A stretch of 64,000 nucleotides of DNA from Pseudomonadota bacterium (lineage in GTDB: Bacteria > Desulfobacterota > Binatia > Binatales > Binataceae), in NCBI GenBank assembly GCA_021324455.1, contig JAJPJA010000013.1, positions 1 to 64,000 on the forward strand, written 5' to 3'. Below the pieces are notes generated by a model. It saw only the letters and a list, made by a program, of their open reading frames with translations, did no database searches and was not told the origin of the DNA. The position numbers were made by a program, and so were the translations under genes. Positions 42,848 through 52,500 of the stretch are shown piece by piece. Position 1 is the first letter of the stretch. Every line of letters begins with the position of its first letter.

Positions 42848-43778
42848 CGAACACGCCATCATAGTCAGCGCCCTGGTCAAGGACTTCCCCGGCGTACGCG
42901 CCGTCGACGGGCTGACCTTCAGCGTCGCCCGCGGCGAGATCTTCGGTCTGGTCGGACCCGACGGCGCCGGCAAGACCACCACGATGCGCGTGCTGGCCGG
43001 CGTGATGTCGCCCGATTCGGGCTCCGCCCTTATCGGCGGATGCGACGTGGTGCGCGATCCCGAGGCGGTCAAGCGGCGCATCAGCTATATGCCGCAGCGC
43101 TTCGGCCTGTACGAGGATCTGACCGTGCGCGAGAACATCCGCTTTTACGCCGACCTGTTCGGAGTCCGGCGGCGCGAGCGGGATCTCCGCGCCGCGCGTC
43201 TGCTCGCCGCCTGCGGTATGAGCCAGTTCCAGGACCGTCTGGCCGGCAAACTGTCGGGCGGGATGAAGCAGAAGCTGGGACTGGTCTGCGCCCTGATTCA
43301 TACGCCCCAGGTGCTGCTGCTCGACGAGCCCACCAACGGCGTCGATCCGGTATCGCGGCGGGAATTCTGGGCGATGCTCTACGACCTGGTCGGACAGGGC
43401 GTTACTATAGTCAACTCGACGGCGTATTTGGACGAGGCCGAACGATGCCATCGCGTAGCCCTGATGCATCGCGGACGCCTGCTGTTCTGCGATCAGCCCG
43501 GACGGCTCAAGCAGCGCCTGCCTGGCGACGTGATTGCGGTGGTATCGCCGGCCGCGTCGCAGCTGCGCGACTCACTGGGGCGTCTGCCGGGCGTCGGCAG
43601 CGTGCTGCTGATCGGCGACGCGGTGCATCTGTTTGTCGACGACGCCTCCCGCCGCATTCCGGAGATATCCCGCGCGCTCGAATCGATGCGTCTGCCCTTC
43701 GACGAGGTTGTGCAAATCACGCCGACCATCGAAGACCTGTTCGTCAACGCGGTCAGCGAACGGGAGCGCGCCGCGTGA
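42837..43778 (+). CDS. ABC transporter ATP-binding protein (first)
   Basis: A 313-residue ATPase of the ABC-2 drug/antibiotic exporter group. Walker A GPDGAGKT is at residues 40 to 47, the signature LSGGMKQK near 141, and Walker B VLLLDEPTNGVDP follows. The usual Asn in the GPNGAGKT loop is Asp here. It ends with a C-terminal domain typical of DrrA-type ATPases. It overlaps both neighbours (11 and 4 bases). In E. coli YbhF two such domains are fused in one protein; here they are separate genes. Confidence 0.9.
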   Translation: MPDSEHAIIVSALVKDFPGVRAVDGLTFSVARGEIFGLVGPDGAGKTTTMRVLAGVMSPDSGSALIGGCDVVRDPEAVKRRISYMPQRFGLYEDLTVRENIRFYADLFGVRRRERDLRAARLLAACGMSQFQDRLAGKLSGGMKQKLGLVCALIHTPQVLLLDEPTNGVDPVSRREFWAMLYDLVGQGVTIVNSTAYLDEAERCHRVALMHRGRLLFCDQPGRLKQRLPGDVIAVVSPAASQLRDSLGRLPGVGSVLLIGDAVHLFVDDASRRIPEISRALESMRLPFDEVVQITPTIEDLFVNAVSERERAA

Positions 43779-44758
43779 ACTCGACTCCGCTTGATAGGGA
43801 TGGGGCCGGCGCGGGCGAAGTGTCGGTCGCGGTGCAGGACCTGGTCAAACGCTTCGGCGCGTTCACCGCGGTCGATCATGTCACCTTCTCAACGCGCAAG
43901 GGGGAAGTGTTCGGCTTTTTGGGACCCAACGGATCGGGCAAGTCCACCACCATTCGGATCTTATGCGGCCTGCTGCGCCCCACCTCGGGACGGGCGGTCG
44001 TGGCCGGCTTCGACGTGGCGTCAGATCCGGAATCGGTGCGCCGGCGGATCGGCTACATGTCGCAGAAGTTCTCGCTTTACAACGACCTCACCGTGCTCGA
44101 GAACCTGCGCTTTTACGGCGGACTGTACGGGGTTACCGGGGCGCGGCTGAGCCAGCGGATCAATTGGGCGCTGCGGATGGCCGGGTTGCACGGCCGCGAG
44201 GACAGCCGCACCGCCACGCTGTCGGGCGGATGGAAGCAGCGGCTCGCGCTGGGATGCGCGGTGCTGCATCGCCCGCCCATCGTATTTCTCGACGAGCCCA
44301 CTTCCGGCGTCGATCCATTGTCGCGCCGCCAATTCTGGGAATTGATCCAGCAGATGGCGGAAGAGGGCGTCACTGTGTTCGTCAGTACCCACTACATGGA
44401 CGAAGCCGAGTACTGCAACCGGCTGGCGCTGCTGATGCGCGGGCGCCTGATCGCGCTGGGCGCTCCCAGCGAACTGAAACTCGGCGCCGTGCAGGGCGAT
44501 CTGATGCTGCTGGAGACGGATTCGCTGCAACGCGCAATCGAAGCGGTGAGAAAGCTGCCCCAGGTGCGCGACGCCGCGGTGTTCGGCAACGCCCTGCACC
44601 TGGTGGTGGCCGGCGCGGCGGACGCCAACCAGCCCATTCGCGCGGCCCTCGCCGCCGCCCGCGCGCACGTCCTGCGGCTCGAAGTAATCCGGCCCAGTCT
44701 GGAAGACGCCTTCGTCGCCCTCACCGCTTCGGCCGCCGCCGCGGAGCCCATCCGATGA
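43775..44758 (+). CDS. ABC transporter ATP-binding protein (second)
   Basis: A 327-residue ATPase. Walker A GPNGSGKS is near residue 51, the signature LSGGWKQR near 151, and Walker B IVFLDEPTSGVDP follows. The GTG start overlaps the previous stop by four bases (GTGA), and the frame open further upstream is shadow. It presumably pairs with the first ATPase to drive the two permeases below. The C-terminus (DLMLLETDSLQRAIEAVRKL) is a regulatory-type domain. Confidence 0.9.
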   Translation: MNSTPLDRDGAGAGEVSVAVQDLVKRFGAFTAVDHVTFSTRKGEVFGFLGPNGSGKSTTIRILCGLLRPTSGRAVVAGFDVASDPESVRRRIGYMSQKFSLYNDLTVLENLRFYGGLYGVTGARLSQRINWALRMAGLHGREDSRTATLSGGWKQRLALGCAVLHRPPIVFLDEPTSGVDPLSRRQFWELIQQMAEEGVTVFVSTHYMDEAEYCNRLALLMRGRLIALGAPSELKLGAVQGDLMLLETDSLQRAIEAVRKLPQVRDAAVFGNALHLVVAGAADANQPIRAALAAARAHVLRLEVIRPSLEDAFVALTASAAAAEPIR

Positions 44759-45888
44759 GTGCGCGCCGCCTGTTCGCATTGGCGCGCAAGGAGATGATCC
44801 AGATCAGGCGCGACCCGCGCAGCCTCATCGTGGTGCTCCTGATGCCGGTAATGCTGATGGCGCTGATGGGTTATGGAATCGGGCTGGACCAGACCGATAT
44901 CCCGCTGTGCGTTTACGATCGGGAGGGCAGCCAGTTAAGCCAGGACCTGCTCAAGCGCTTCGTCTCCAACCGCTACTTCAGCCTCAAGCTCAACGCCGAG
45001 GATTACCGCGCGCTCGCGGACGCGATCGAAAGCGGACGCTGCACGGTCGGCATCGTCATACCCCTGTATTTCTCAAAGCTGCTCAACGCCGGACAGCCCG
45101 CCTCGGTGCAGGCGGTGATCGATGCCACCGACAACAACACCGCCAATCTCATCATTGGATATACGCAGGCGGTGGTCGCCCGCTTTTCCGCTGACGTTCA
45201 AATCGATTACCAGCAGCGCAGGGGACCGGCGCTGGGCGCTCCGGTCCTCAACGTGGAGGCCCGCACCTGGTTCAACGAGGAGCTCGAAAGCCGCAATTTC
45301 ATCGTGCCCGGCGTGGTCGCGCTGGTGATGGCGGTGATCGGCACTTTTCTCACTTCGCTGACCATCGCGCGCGAATGGGAACGCGGCACGATGGAACAGC
45401 TCATTTCGACCCCGGTCGCGCCGTTGGAGGTAATCGCCGGCAAATTGATCCCGTACTATGTAATCGGGATGGTGGACGCCGGATCGTGCGCCGCCATCTC
45501 GGCGTGGTGGTTCGAGGTTCCGTTCCGCGGCAGCCTGTTGCTGCTGTTTGGCGCCTCATCGCTGTTTTTGATCGGCGTGCTGCTGCTGGGCTTCATGATC
45601 TCGGCGCTGGCCAAAACCCAACTGGCGGCCAGTCAGTTCGCGCTGCTGACCACGTTTCTTCCCGCTTTCCTGCTTTCCGGCTTCGCCTTCCCGATCGACC
45701 AGATGCCGGCGGCGGTGCGGATGGTGACGCGCGTGTTTCCCGCCCGTTATTACGTAACCACCCTCAAGAGCATCTTCCTCAAAGGGACCGGCGCCGCGGC
45801 GCTGGCGGTGCCGCTGGCCGCAATGCTGATCTTCGCCGCGATAGTGGGCGGCGCCGCGGTTCGCGCCTTTCGCAAAACGCTGGACTGA
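44755..45888 (+). CDS. ABC-2 type permease (YbhS-like, first)
   Basis: A 377-residue membrane protein of the ABC-2 family. One helix near residues 22 to 42 is followed by a large periplasmic domain up to about 175, then five helices (NFIVPGVVALVMAVIGTFLT onward). AREWERGTMEQLISTPVAPLE is the typical cytoplasmic coupling loop. The start overlaps the previous stop (ATGA). It forms the membrane channel with the next gene product. Confidence 0.9.
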   Translation: MSARRLFALARKEMIQIRRDPRSLIVVLLMPVMLMALMGYGIGLDQTDIPLCVYDREGSQLSQDLLKRFVSNRYFSLKLNAEDYRALADAIESGRCTVGIVIPLYFSKLLNAGQPASVQAVIDATDNNTANLIIGYTQAVVARFSADVQIDYQQRRGPALGAPVLNVEARTWFNEELESRNFIVPGVVALVMAVIGTFLTSLTIAREWERGTMEQLISTPVAPLEVIAGKLIPYYVIGMVDAGSCAAISAWWFEVPFRGSLLLLFGASSLFLIGVLLLGFMISALAKTQLAASQFALLTTFLPAFLLSGFAFPIDQMPAAVRMVTRVFPARYYVTTLKSIFLKGTGAAALAVPLAAMLIFAAIVGGAAVRAFRKTLD

Positions 45889-45898
45889 GGGATCGGCG

Positions 45899-47032
45899 AT
45901 GTTCGGGCGCATCTGGCAGTTTGTGATCAAGGAATTCATCCAGGTATGGCGCGACCCGCGGGCACGTTTTTCGCTCATCGTGCCCCCCATCATCCAGGTC
46001 ATTATCTTCGGCTACGCCGCCAATTTCGACGTGCACAACGTGCCCACCGCGATCCTCGACCTGGACCACAGCATGGAGAGCCGCGAACTGATTGCGCGCT
46101 TCGCCGCCAGCGGCTACTTCAGAGTCGATGACGTGCTCGCCAGCCGCGCCCGGATCGGCCAACTGATCGACCGCGGCCGCGTTGCGCTGGCGATTCAAAT
46201 CCTGCCCGGCTTCGCCGAGGACATGCGCAAGCGCGACGACGCGTCGGTGCAGGTGATTCTCGACGGCACCGATTCCAACACCGCGCTGATCGCGCTGGGC
46301 TACGTCAACCAGATTGCGCAGCAGTACCAGCAGGACTACCGGCGCGATTACCTCAACCGCATCGCTCCGCTGGCCGCGCGCAGCGCCCCGCAGGTGATGC
46401 TCGAGCAGCGCCCCTGGTACAACAACAACCTCGAAGACCGGCTGTTCTTCGTGCCCGGCACGCTGGGTTCGGTGATGATGGTGATGGTGATGACGCTGAC
46501 CGCGTTCGCAATCGTGCGCGAGCGCGAGATCGGCACCCTGGAACAGATCATGGTCACGCCGATCCGTCCGCTGGAGTTCATTGTCGGCAAAACCATTCCG
46601 TATCTGATCATCGCGCTGTTCGAACTGGCGGTAATAAGCGTGGTTGGCGTGCTGTGGTTCGAAGTTCCGATGCGCGGCAGCGCCCTGATCCTGGTTGCCG
46701 GATCGCTGCTCTTCATCTGCGGGGTGTTGGGAGTAGGATTGCTGATATCGACGGTATCCAACACCCAGCAGCAGGCGATGGTGGTGTCGTTCTTTTTCAT
46801 CCAGCCGGCCATCACGCTTTCGGGCTTCGGTTTTCCGATCAGCTCGATGCCCGCGGCGCTGCAATGGCTCACCTATCTGGACCCGCTGCGCTATTACCTG
46901 GTGGTGCTGCGCGGCACGTTCCTGAAGGGAATCGGGATGGACCGGCTGTGGCCGCAGTTCGCCGGGATGGCGGCGTTCGCCGTCGTGACGCTGGCCGTGG
47001 CCGCGGCCAGATTCCGCAAGACTCTGGAATAG
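45899..47032 (+). CDS. ABC-2 type permease (YbhR-like, second)
   Basis: A 377-residue membrane protein of the same layout as the previous gene. The first helix is near residues 20 to 40, a periplasmic domain follows, and the coupling loop VREREIGTLEQIMVTPIRPLE lies near residue 205. Five further helices end the protein. It follows the first permease by 10 bases. Together the five genes are a complete ABC exporter without an outer-membrane factor. The substrate is unknown; YbhFSR-type systems export drugs or cations. Confidence 0.9.
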   Translation: MFGRIWQFVIKEFIQVWRDPRARFSLIVPPIIQVIIFGYAANFDVHNVPTAILDLDHSMESRELIARFAASGYFRVDDVLASRARIGQLIDRGRVALAIQILPGFAEDMRKRDDASVQVILDGTDSNTALIALGYVNQIAQQYQQDYRRDYLNRIAPLAARSAPQVMLEQRPWYNNNLEDRLFFVPGTLGSVMMVMVMTLTAFAIVREREIGTLEQIMVTPIRPLEFIVGKTIPYLIIALFELAVISVVGVLWFEVPMRGSALILVAGSLLFICGVLGVGLLISTVSNTQQQAMVVSFFFIQPAITLSGFGFPISSMPAALQWLTYLDPLRYYLVVLRGTFLKGIGMDRLWPQFAGMAAFAVVTLAVAAARFRKTLE

Positions 47033-47040
47033 GCGCCGCG

Positions 47041-47319
47041 TCAGCCGCGGATTCCCGTCGCGCCAACCGCATTGGTTGACGAATTAACCATCCGATCGCG
47101 TTTATACCGGCGCGGCGTGCGGTCGCCGGCTGACGGCGGCATCCGGCCGGGCGCACCGACAACGGATTCGGATCGGGGCGCCGCCAAAACCGCCGAACCC
47201 GGCGGCGTCAGCTTCGGCGGACAGTAAAATGCCGCCACCGCGATCAGGAACGAGATCGCAATGATCGTCCATTTGAGAACGCTGGAGCGGATGAAAGCCG
47301 GCAAGCCGCGCGATTGCAT
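47041..47319 (-). CDS. Small single-pass membrane protein, unknown
   Basis: A 92-residue frame with one clear membrane helix (VLKWTIIAISFLIAVAAFYC) near residues 12 to 31, then a disordered, basic, proline-rich tail. I see no family. The ribosome site is weak, but the helix is unlike neighbouring shadow frames, which favours a real gene. It converges on the permease gene with an eight-base gap. Confidence 0.45.
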   Translation of the reverse strand: MQSRGLPAFIRSSVLKWTIIAISFLIAVAAFYCPPKLTPPGSAVLAAPRSESVVGAPGRMPPSAGDRTPRRYKRDRMVNSSTNAVGATGIRG

Positions 47320-47737
47320 CGTTTCACCCCGGCATTCGCCGCGCGCGCACGGTGGTTCCGGCGAGCACAAGACCAGGCGCCCGCGCGACTCAAAGCGGCT
47401 GAATGCTGTGGATTACGAATCGAGGGCGTAACGATGCGACGCACAAAATCGTGAGATCGAATGGAACGGTTGGCCGCCCGCGGTCACGGTTGATTCGGTC
47501 TCCTCATGGAATTCACCGGTGAAGCCGCGGAGCTGCGGCCGCGACCGCTACCAGGCACCCTCACGGTGAGCGCTTCGACGAAAAGATTTGGGAGCGGTCA
47601 GAGGGATGCTTTCGGCAAAAGCAAGGCGCGCCGGCTCGCAGGCGGGCGGGCCGCCGGACTGATCGGGCGGCCCGCCCTTCGGTCAGCCGCAGGTCCAGGC
47701 GGGTTGCGGCGTCGCGTTTGGGTCAATCCGCATCACA
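47320..47737. other. 418-base region with one strong hairpin
   Basis: No supported gene is seen. It lies upstream of the small minus-strand gene and downstream of the minus-strand protease gene. The inverted repeat at 47644-47677 is the only clear structure. Confidence 0.5.
47644..47677 (-). terminator. 12-base-pair perfect hairpin after the protease gene
   Basis: GGGCGGGCCGCC (47644-47655) and GGCGGCCCGCCC (47666-47677) pair fully around a 10-base loop. It is 60 bases after the protease stop. No T run follows on either strand, so it may end transcription weakly or protect the mRNA 3' end. Confidence 0.45.
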
Positions 47738-49336
47738 TTACAGAATTGCGAGCAGCGCCTTGCCGTCGGGGCTCCCCAAACCGGTGCACGCGTCCCAGTT
47801 CAGGTCGGCCGAATAAGCGCCGTTATTCCCTTTCTGTACGTCGTGGAAGACTTCCGGATGCTCGTAGATGACCGGATTGATGTATCCCACACTGCGGCCC
47901 TTGAGCTGATTGATGCATGCCAGCAGGCCGGCCCACAGCGGCGCCACCGCGCTGGTTCCACCGATAACCGTATCGGCGCCGTCGACCCGCACCACATAGC
48001 CGGTCACCGGGTCGGCGTCGCCGGCCACGTCGGGCACGCCGCGATTGCGCAGCGCCACCCGCTCGCCGCCGGTCATGGTGGCCTTGAGGCCCTTCTGCCA
48101 GTCGGGCAGGTCGAAAATCGCGCTGACACCGCCGCCGGTGGCCCCCTCGTTGGGCAGTTCGTTCCATACCACTTCTTCGGTAATCGCGTTGCCGGCGGCG
48201 CTCACGCGCGTCCCGCCGCATCCCAGCACATACGAGCTGGAGGCCGGGAAATCGACATGCGAGGCGTTGTCCTCGACGCCGTCAGTGGAGCCGTTGTCGC
48301 CCGCGGCCGCACATACGGTTACGCCCAGCGCCGCGGCGGCCTTGAACGCCTCGTCCAGCGCCGTCATCGCCTGCTGCGTCCATCCCGGCTCGGCGCTGCC
48401 CCAGCTGATCGAAATCACCGAGGGCCGGTTGGTCTGATCGTGAATCGCGCTGGTGACGGCGTCGATAAATCCGCGATCCGTATTGGGCGCGAAGTACACC
48501 GCGATCCTGGCTTTGGGCGCCACCGCGCCGGCCACCTCGATGTCGAGCATCACCTCGCCGTCGGGACCGTTGCCGTCGCCGGTGGGATGGTTGCTGCCAT
48601 GGTCCACCGAAACGGCCACCACCTCGGGTTTGTGAACCCCGAGTTTGCTGAAGTATTCGGTCAGGTCCTGGGGACGGAATCCGCCGCCCAACTCGATGAT
48701 CCCGATACATTGCCCGCTGCCGTCGGCACCCTGCGGGAAGCCGTAAAGACTCGCCAGTTGCAGCGGCGTGAAGACGGCCGACTTCGCCGCGCTGTCATGC
48801 CATTGCACGTTGCCCCGCGCTCCCCTGTGGCGCAGATGCGGCTTGAGCTGCGGACGATCGTCAAGCCCGAATACGCCGGCGATCACATCCTTGAGTTCGG
48901 ATGGGATCTGCACCGGTCCGGTGCGCCCGCGATAAGTTCCGCCGTCATATTCGTAGCGCTCCAGGTCTACGCCAAAAGCTTCGCTGAAGTCCTTGACCGT
49001 ACCGGACAGCACCACGCTGCGGCGCGCGGCGCTCTTCTCCACCACAGTCAGGCGATGCTGACGCGCGAACTGCTCGACCTTGTCGAGGTCGTCGGGATTA
49101 GCGTCATGCACGAGATGGAAATTGTTGCGCGCCCGGCGCTCCTCTTCGGGTGAGATGCCGCCGAGCGCCCGGGCTTCAATTAACGTGCGGGCCTGCTTTT
49201 CGGCTTCGTCCCGGGATTTGGGATGGACCACGACGGTTACTTCCATGCGCTCGCCGGGGTCGGCGGCGCCGACTGCGCGCGAACCGGGCAAAGGTTTGCG
49301 CGCGCTGCCTGGAACCGAATGTCTGACCGATGCCAT
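47738..49336 (-). CDS. S53 family serine-carboxyl protease (sedolisin/kumamolisin type)
   Basis: A 532-residue protease with its propeptide. The pro-domain covers about residues 30 to 180 (HPKSRDEAEKQA, LSGTVKDFSEAFGVDLERYE). The catalytic Glu261 and Asp265 lie in GEVMLDIEVAGAVAP, the oxyanion Asp347 in AAAGDNGS, and Ser462 in GGTSAVAP. Calcium ligands are Asp499 and Asp515 (DACTGLGSP). The enzymes cut proteins at acid pH after self-processing. No Sec signal peptide is seen before the pro-domain, although relatives are secreted. Confidence 0.92.
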   Translation of the reverse strand: MASVRHSVPGSARKPLPGSRAVGAADPGERMEVTVVVHPKSRDEAEKQARTLIEARALGGISPEEERRARNNFHLVHDANPDDLDKVEQFARQHRLTVVEKSAARRSVVLSGTVKDFSEAFGVDLERYEYDGGTYRGRTGPVQIPSELKDVIAGVFGLDDRPQLKPHLRHRGARGNVQWHDSAAKSAVFTPLQLASLYGFPQGADGSGQCIGIIELGGGFRPQDLTEYFSKLGVHKPEVVAVSVDHGSNHPTGDGNGPDGEVMLDIEVAGAVAPKARIAVYFAPNTDRGFIDAVTSAIHDQTNRPSVISISWGSAEPGWTQQAMTALDEAFKAAAALGVTVCAAAGDNGSTDGVEDNASHVDFPASSSYVLGCGGTRVSAAGNAITEEVVWNELPNEGATGGGVSAIFDLPDWQKGLKATMTGGERVALRNRGVPDVAGDADPVTGYVVRVDGADTVIGGTSAVAPLWAGLLACINQLKGRSVGYINPVIYEHPEVFHDVQKGNNGAYSADLNWDACTGLGSPDGKALLAIL

Positions 49337-49542
49337 TTTTGTCTCCCTCCATCAAATATGCGGAACGCAATTGCTTCGCCCGCAACATGAGGGCGTAACA
49401 ATTTCTCTCACAATCTTGTGAGATAACCTGATGGCCTCTCCGGCCTCCGCCGCAAGCTGAAAGTGACTGGTCAGGGATTAAGCCGCCAAACGAGCGGCTA
49501 ATCCTGCTCGTTAAGATCGAAAGAAAATCGCCGCGAAGCGAT

Positions 49543-52500
49543 TCAGCCGCCGGCCTGCTTCAGCAGGGCCGCGGTCAGCTCGAAATGCCGGGGCATCCCG
49601 ATTGCCCGATACCCGTGCGCCGCCTCGCCCAGGATAATGCGCGCGCGCTCCCGGTCCTTGCCCGCCGCCCGCTCCATTAGCATCTGCCCGTACAAGCGAT
49701 GCGCCTCGCAGCGCTCCAGCGGATGCGGCATGGTCCCGGCCCTGGCGATGGCGGCCTGGAAGTGACGTTCGGCATCCTGCCATTTCCGGGCCGCCGCCGC
49801 CGCAACGCCGGCGATGGTATCGGTGAAGCGGGATATGACCGTCATGCAGACCAGCCCGGTGTCGGCGGCCTGCAACGCCAGCGGATAGAGCTCCCCGGCC
49901 CGCTCCCGCTCGCCGCATACGTACAGCGCTTCAATCAACAGCATCAACAGCGCCCACGAGCCGATCGGATGGGGCGATCCGGCCTGCGGCATCCGCGTCT
50001 TTTTCGCCTCGAGCACTTGGAGCACTCCCGCCCGATCCCCGAGATAGGCGCGCTGACGCGCCAAAACGCCGGCGCCGAAGCCGTCAAAGGCATTGGGAAA
50101 TTCGGCGGCGTTGGCCTGTTCGCAGAACTCCAGTCCCCGCTGCCATTCGCCGCGCAGGAAATTCACCAGACCCAACTGCGCATACGATGTGGCAATCCAC
50201 GGCAGCCCGGCCGACTGGGTGATTTCCAAATCCTGTTCAAACGCCCGTTCCAGCACGTCGAGGCTGGGATGGGCGCAAAAGTCGCACCACGCGCTGACCC
50301 GCCCGCATAGCATCCGCGCCGCGCTATGCCCCAGGCGCACGGCCAGCGGCTCCAACTCGCGGCCGATTGCGCGCGCCTGCTCGATTCTGCCCGCCTGCAT
50401 GGTCGCGCTCTGCAGAAAGCCCAGCATCTGCGCCAGTGACCATAACGCGCCCTCCGCGCGCAGCAGGTCGGCGCTGCGTTGGCCGTCGCTGATGGCGTCA
50501 TTGACGCGCAGGAACATGAAGTTGTGATGAGCCTGGTAGGAGGCGACCGCGCCCAGCGCCCTGTAATCGCCCAGTTGCTCGGCCAGTTGCGCGGCCTGGG
50601 CCAGCGCGTCATGCGCGGCCTGATAGGCGCCCGCGCCGCTGTTGATCATCCCGACCGCTCCCAGCAGCCGCGCCCGATCGGCGCTGACCGCGCCGCGCAG
50701 CTGCGCCAGGGCCCCGTAGGCGACGGTGGCGGCGTCGATATAGCGTCCGGCCCAACTGAGCGCTTCGACGATGGTGAAGGACAAACGCCCCACGGCGGAC
50801 AGGTCGCCGGCGGCGGCGTAGTAGTCCAGCGCCTCGCGCCAATGCGCCAGCGCTTCCTGCCATAGATCCAGACTGCGCTTGGCCATCCCGAGATCGGACA
50901 GCAATTCGGCGCGCTGGGCGGAACCCGACGCCACCAGCTTGAGCGCGGCCTCGAAGAAATGCAGCGCGTTGCGATGAGCCGCGGCCGCCGCCGCATGCCG
51001 GCCCGCCCGGGTGAAGTATTCGATCAGCTCGGAGCGCTGCGCCAACGCCGCCGCCGCCATCAGATGGCCCGCTATATCGGCGGCGTGCTCGTCGAGGCTT
51101 TCGGCGTAGCGCGCCTGCAGCAGGCGCGCGGCCCGCAGATGCATCCGCTGCAGCCGCGGCGGCGATACCCGGTCCAGAATCGTCTGCCGCACTATCTCAT
51201 GGACGAAGGCCAGCGGAGCGTCGCGGTTCGATCGCGTTACGATCAGGCCGGCTTTGAGCGCCTCATCGATCGCACCCAGCACCGCGGCGGTATCGGATTC
51301 CGCCACCGCCTCGAGCGGTTGGGATTCGAAGCTGCTGCCCAGCACCGCCGCGCCCGACAGCACCTCGCGCACGCCTTGGGCGAGACGGTCCAGCCGTCTG
51401 CCGACCACCAAACTCACGCTTTGCGGCACGGCGAACTCGCCCGGCCTGAGGTCCGCGCGAAAACGTCCGGTGCGGTCGAACAGCCGATCCTCCTCGATCA
51501 GATGCTTGACCAGTTCCTCGACAAAGAACGGATTGCCGCCGGTCTCCGAATACACCGCCAGTCCCAGCTCGGCCGGCGGTTCGCTGCCGCATAACGCCCG
51601 TATCATCTGATTTACGGCATCAGCCGGAAGACCCTGCAACCGCACCGCCCGCATCCCTTCCCGGATCAGGTCCTCCAGGGTCTTGACCAGCGGCGCGTTC
51701 ATTTCCGCCGGCAGGTCGCGATAGGTGCCGACAATTACGGCAGGCACGTCGTGCAGGCGCCGGGCCAGATGCGAAAACAGCGCCAGGGTGGCCTCGTCGG
51801 CCCAATGCAGATCGTCGAGAATCAGGAACACCGGACGGGCGCGGGCGGAGCGCGCCAGAAACTGGTAGACGCTTTCAAACAGATAACGTTGGGCCTGGGG
51901 CGGCGGCAATTCCAGCGGCGGCGGGATATCGGGAAACAGCCGCCGCAGGCGCGGCACCAACTGGGCCAGTTCGGGGGCGTTCTCGCCCAGCGCCGCACGG
52001 AAGCTGTCGTGGGTGGCAGCGTGAGCCAGCGCGGTCTCGATTATTTCAACAAATGGGATGTAGGGATGCGGCTCTTGAGTCTCATAGCAGCGTCCCAGCA
52101 ATACCGCCGCGCGGGAGGCCGCCGCCTGCCGCGCGCTTTCGATGGCCAGGCGGGTTTTGCCCACGCCCGGCCCGCCGCCAATCACAATCACCGAACCCTC
52201 GCCGCCGATGGCATTGTGGAAGGCGGCCAGAACCTGACCGCGCTCGGCGTCGCGACCGACGAATTCCGTGCGCCGCCCCGACGCTATTGCGGGCGGCAAC
52301 TGGATCGGCGCGAGCTTATCCGACGCGGACAACGGCGCGGCGGCCGCGCCCAATTGCCACATTACCGGCGCGGCGCCGTCGTCATAGACACAGAATGTCC
52401 CGGTTCTGATCGATCGCTCCAGGATCGAAGCCACGATCGCATCGTTCTGGGCGATTTTGTCGATCGCATACTTGATCGCCTTGGTCACGGCAACGCGCGC

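Noticed and set aside
47843-49153. A 436-codon plus-strand open frame
   Set aside because: Antisense to the sedolisin gene, which has all catalytic residues.
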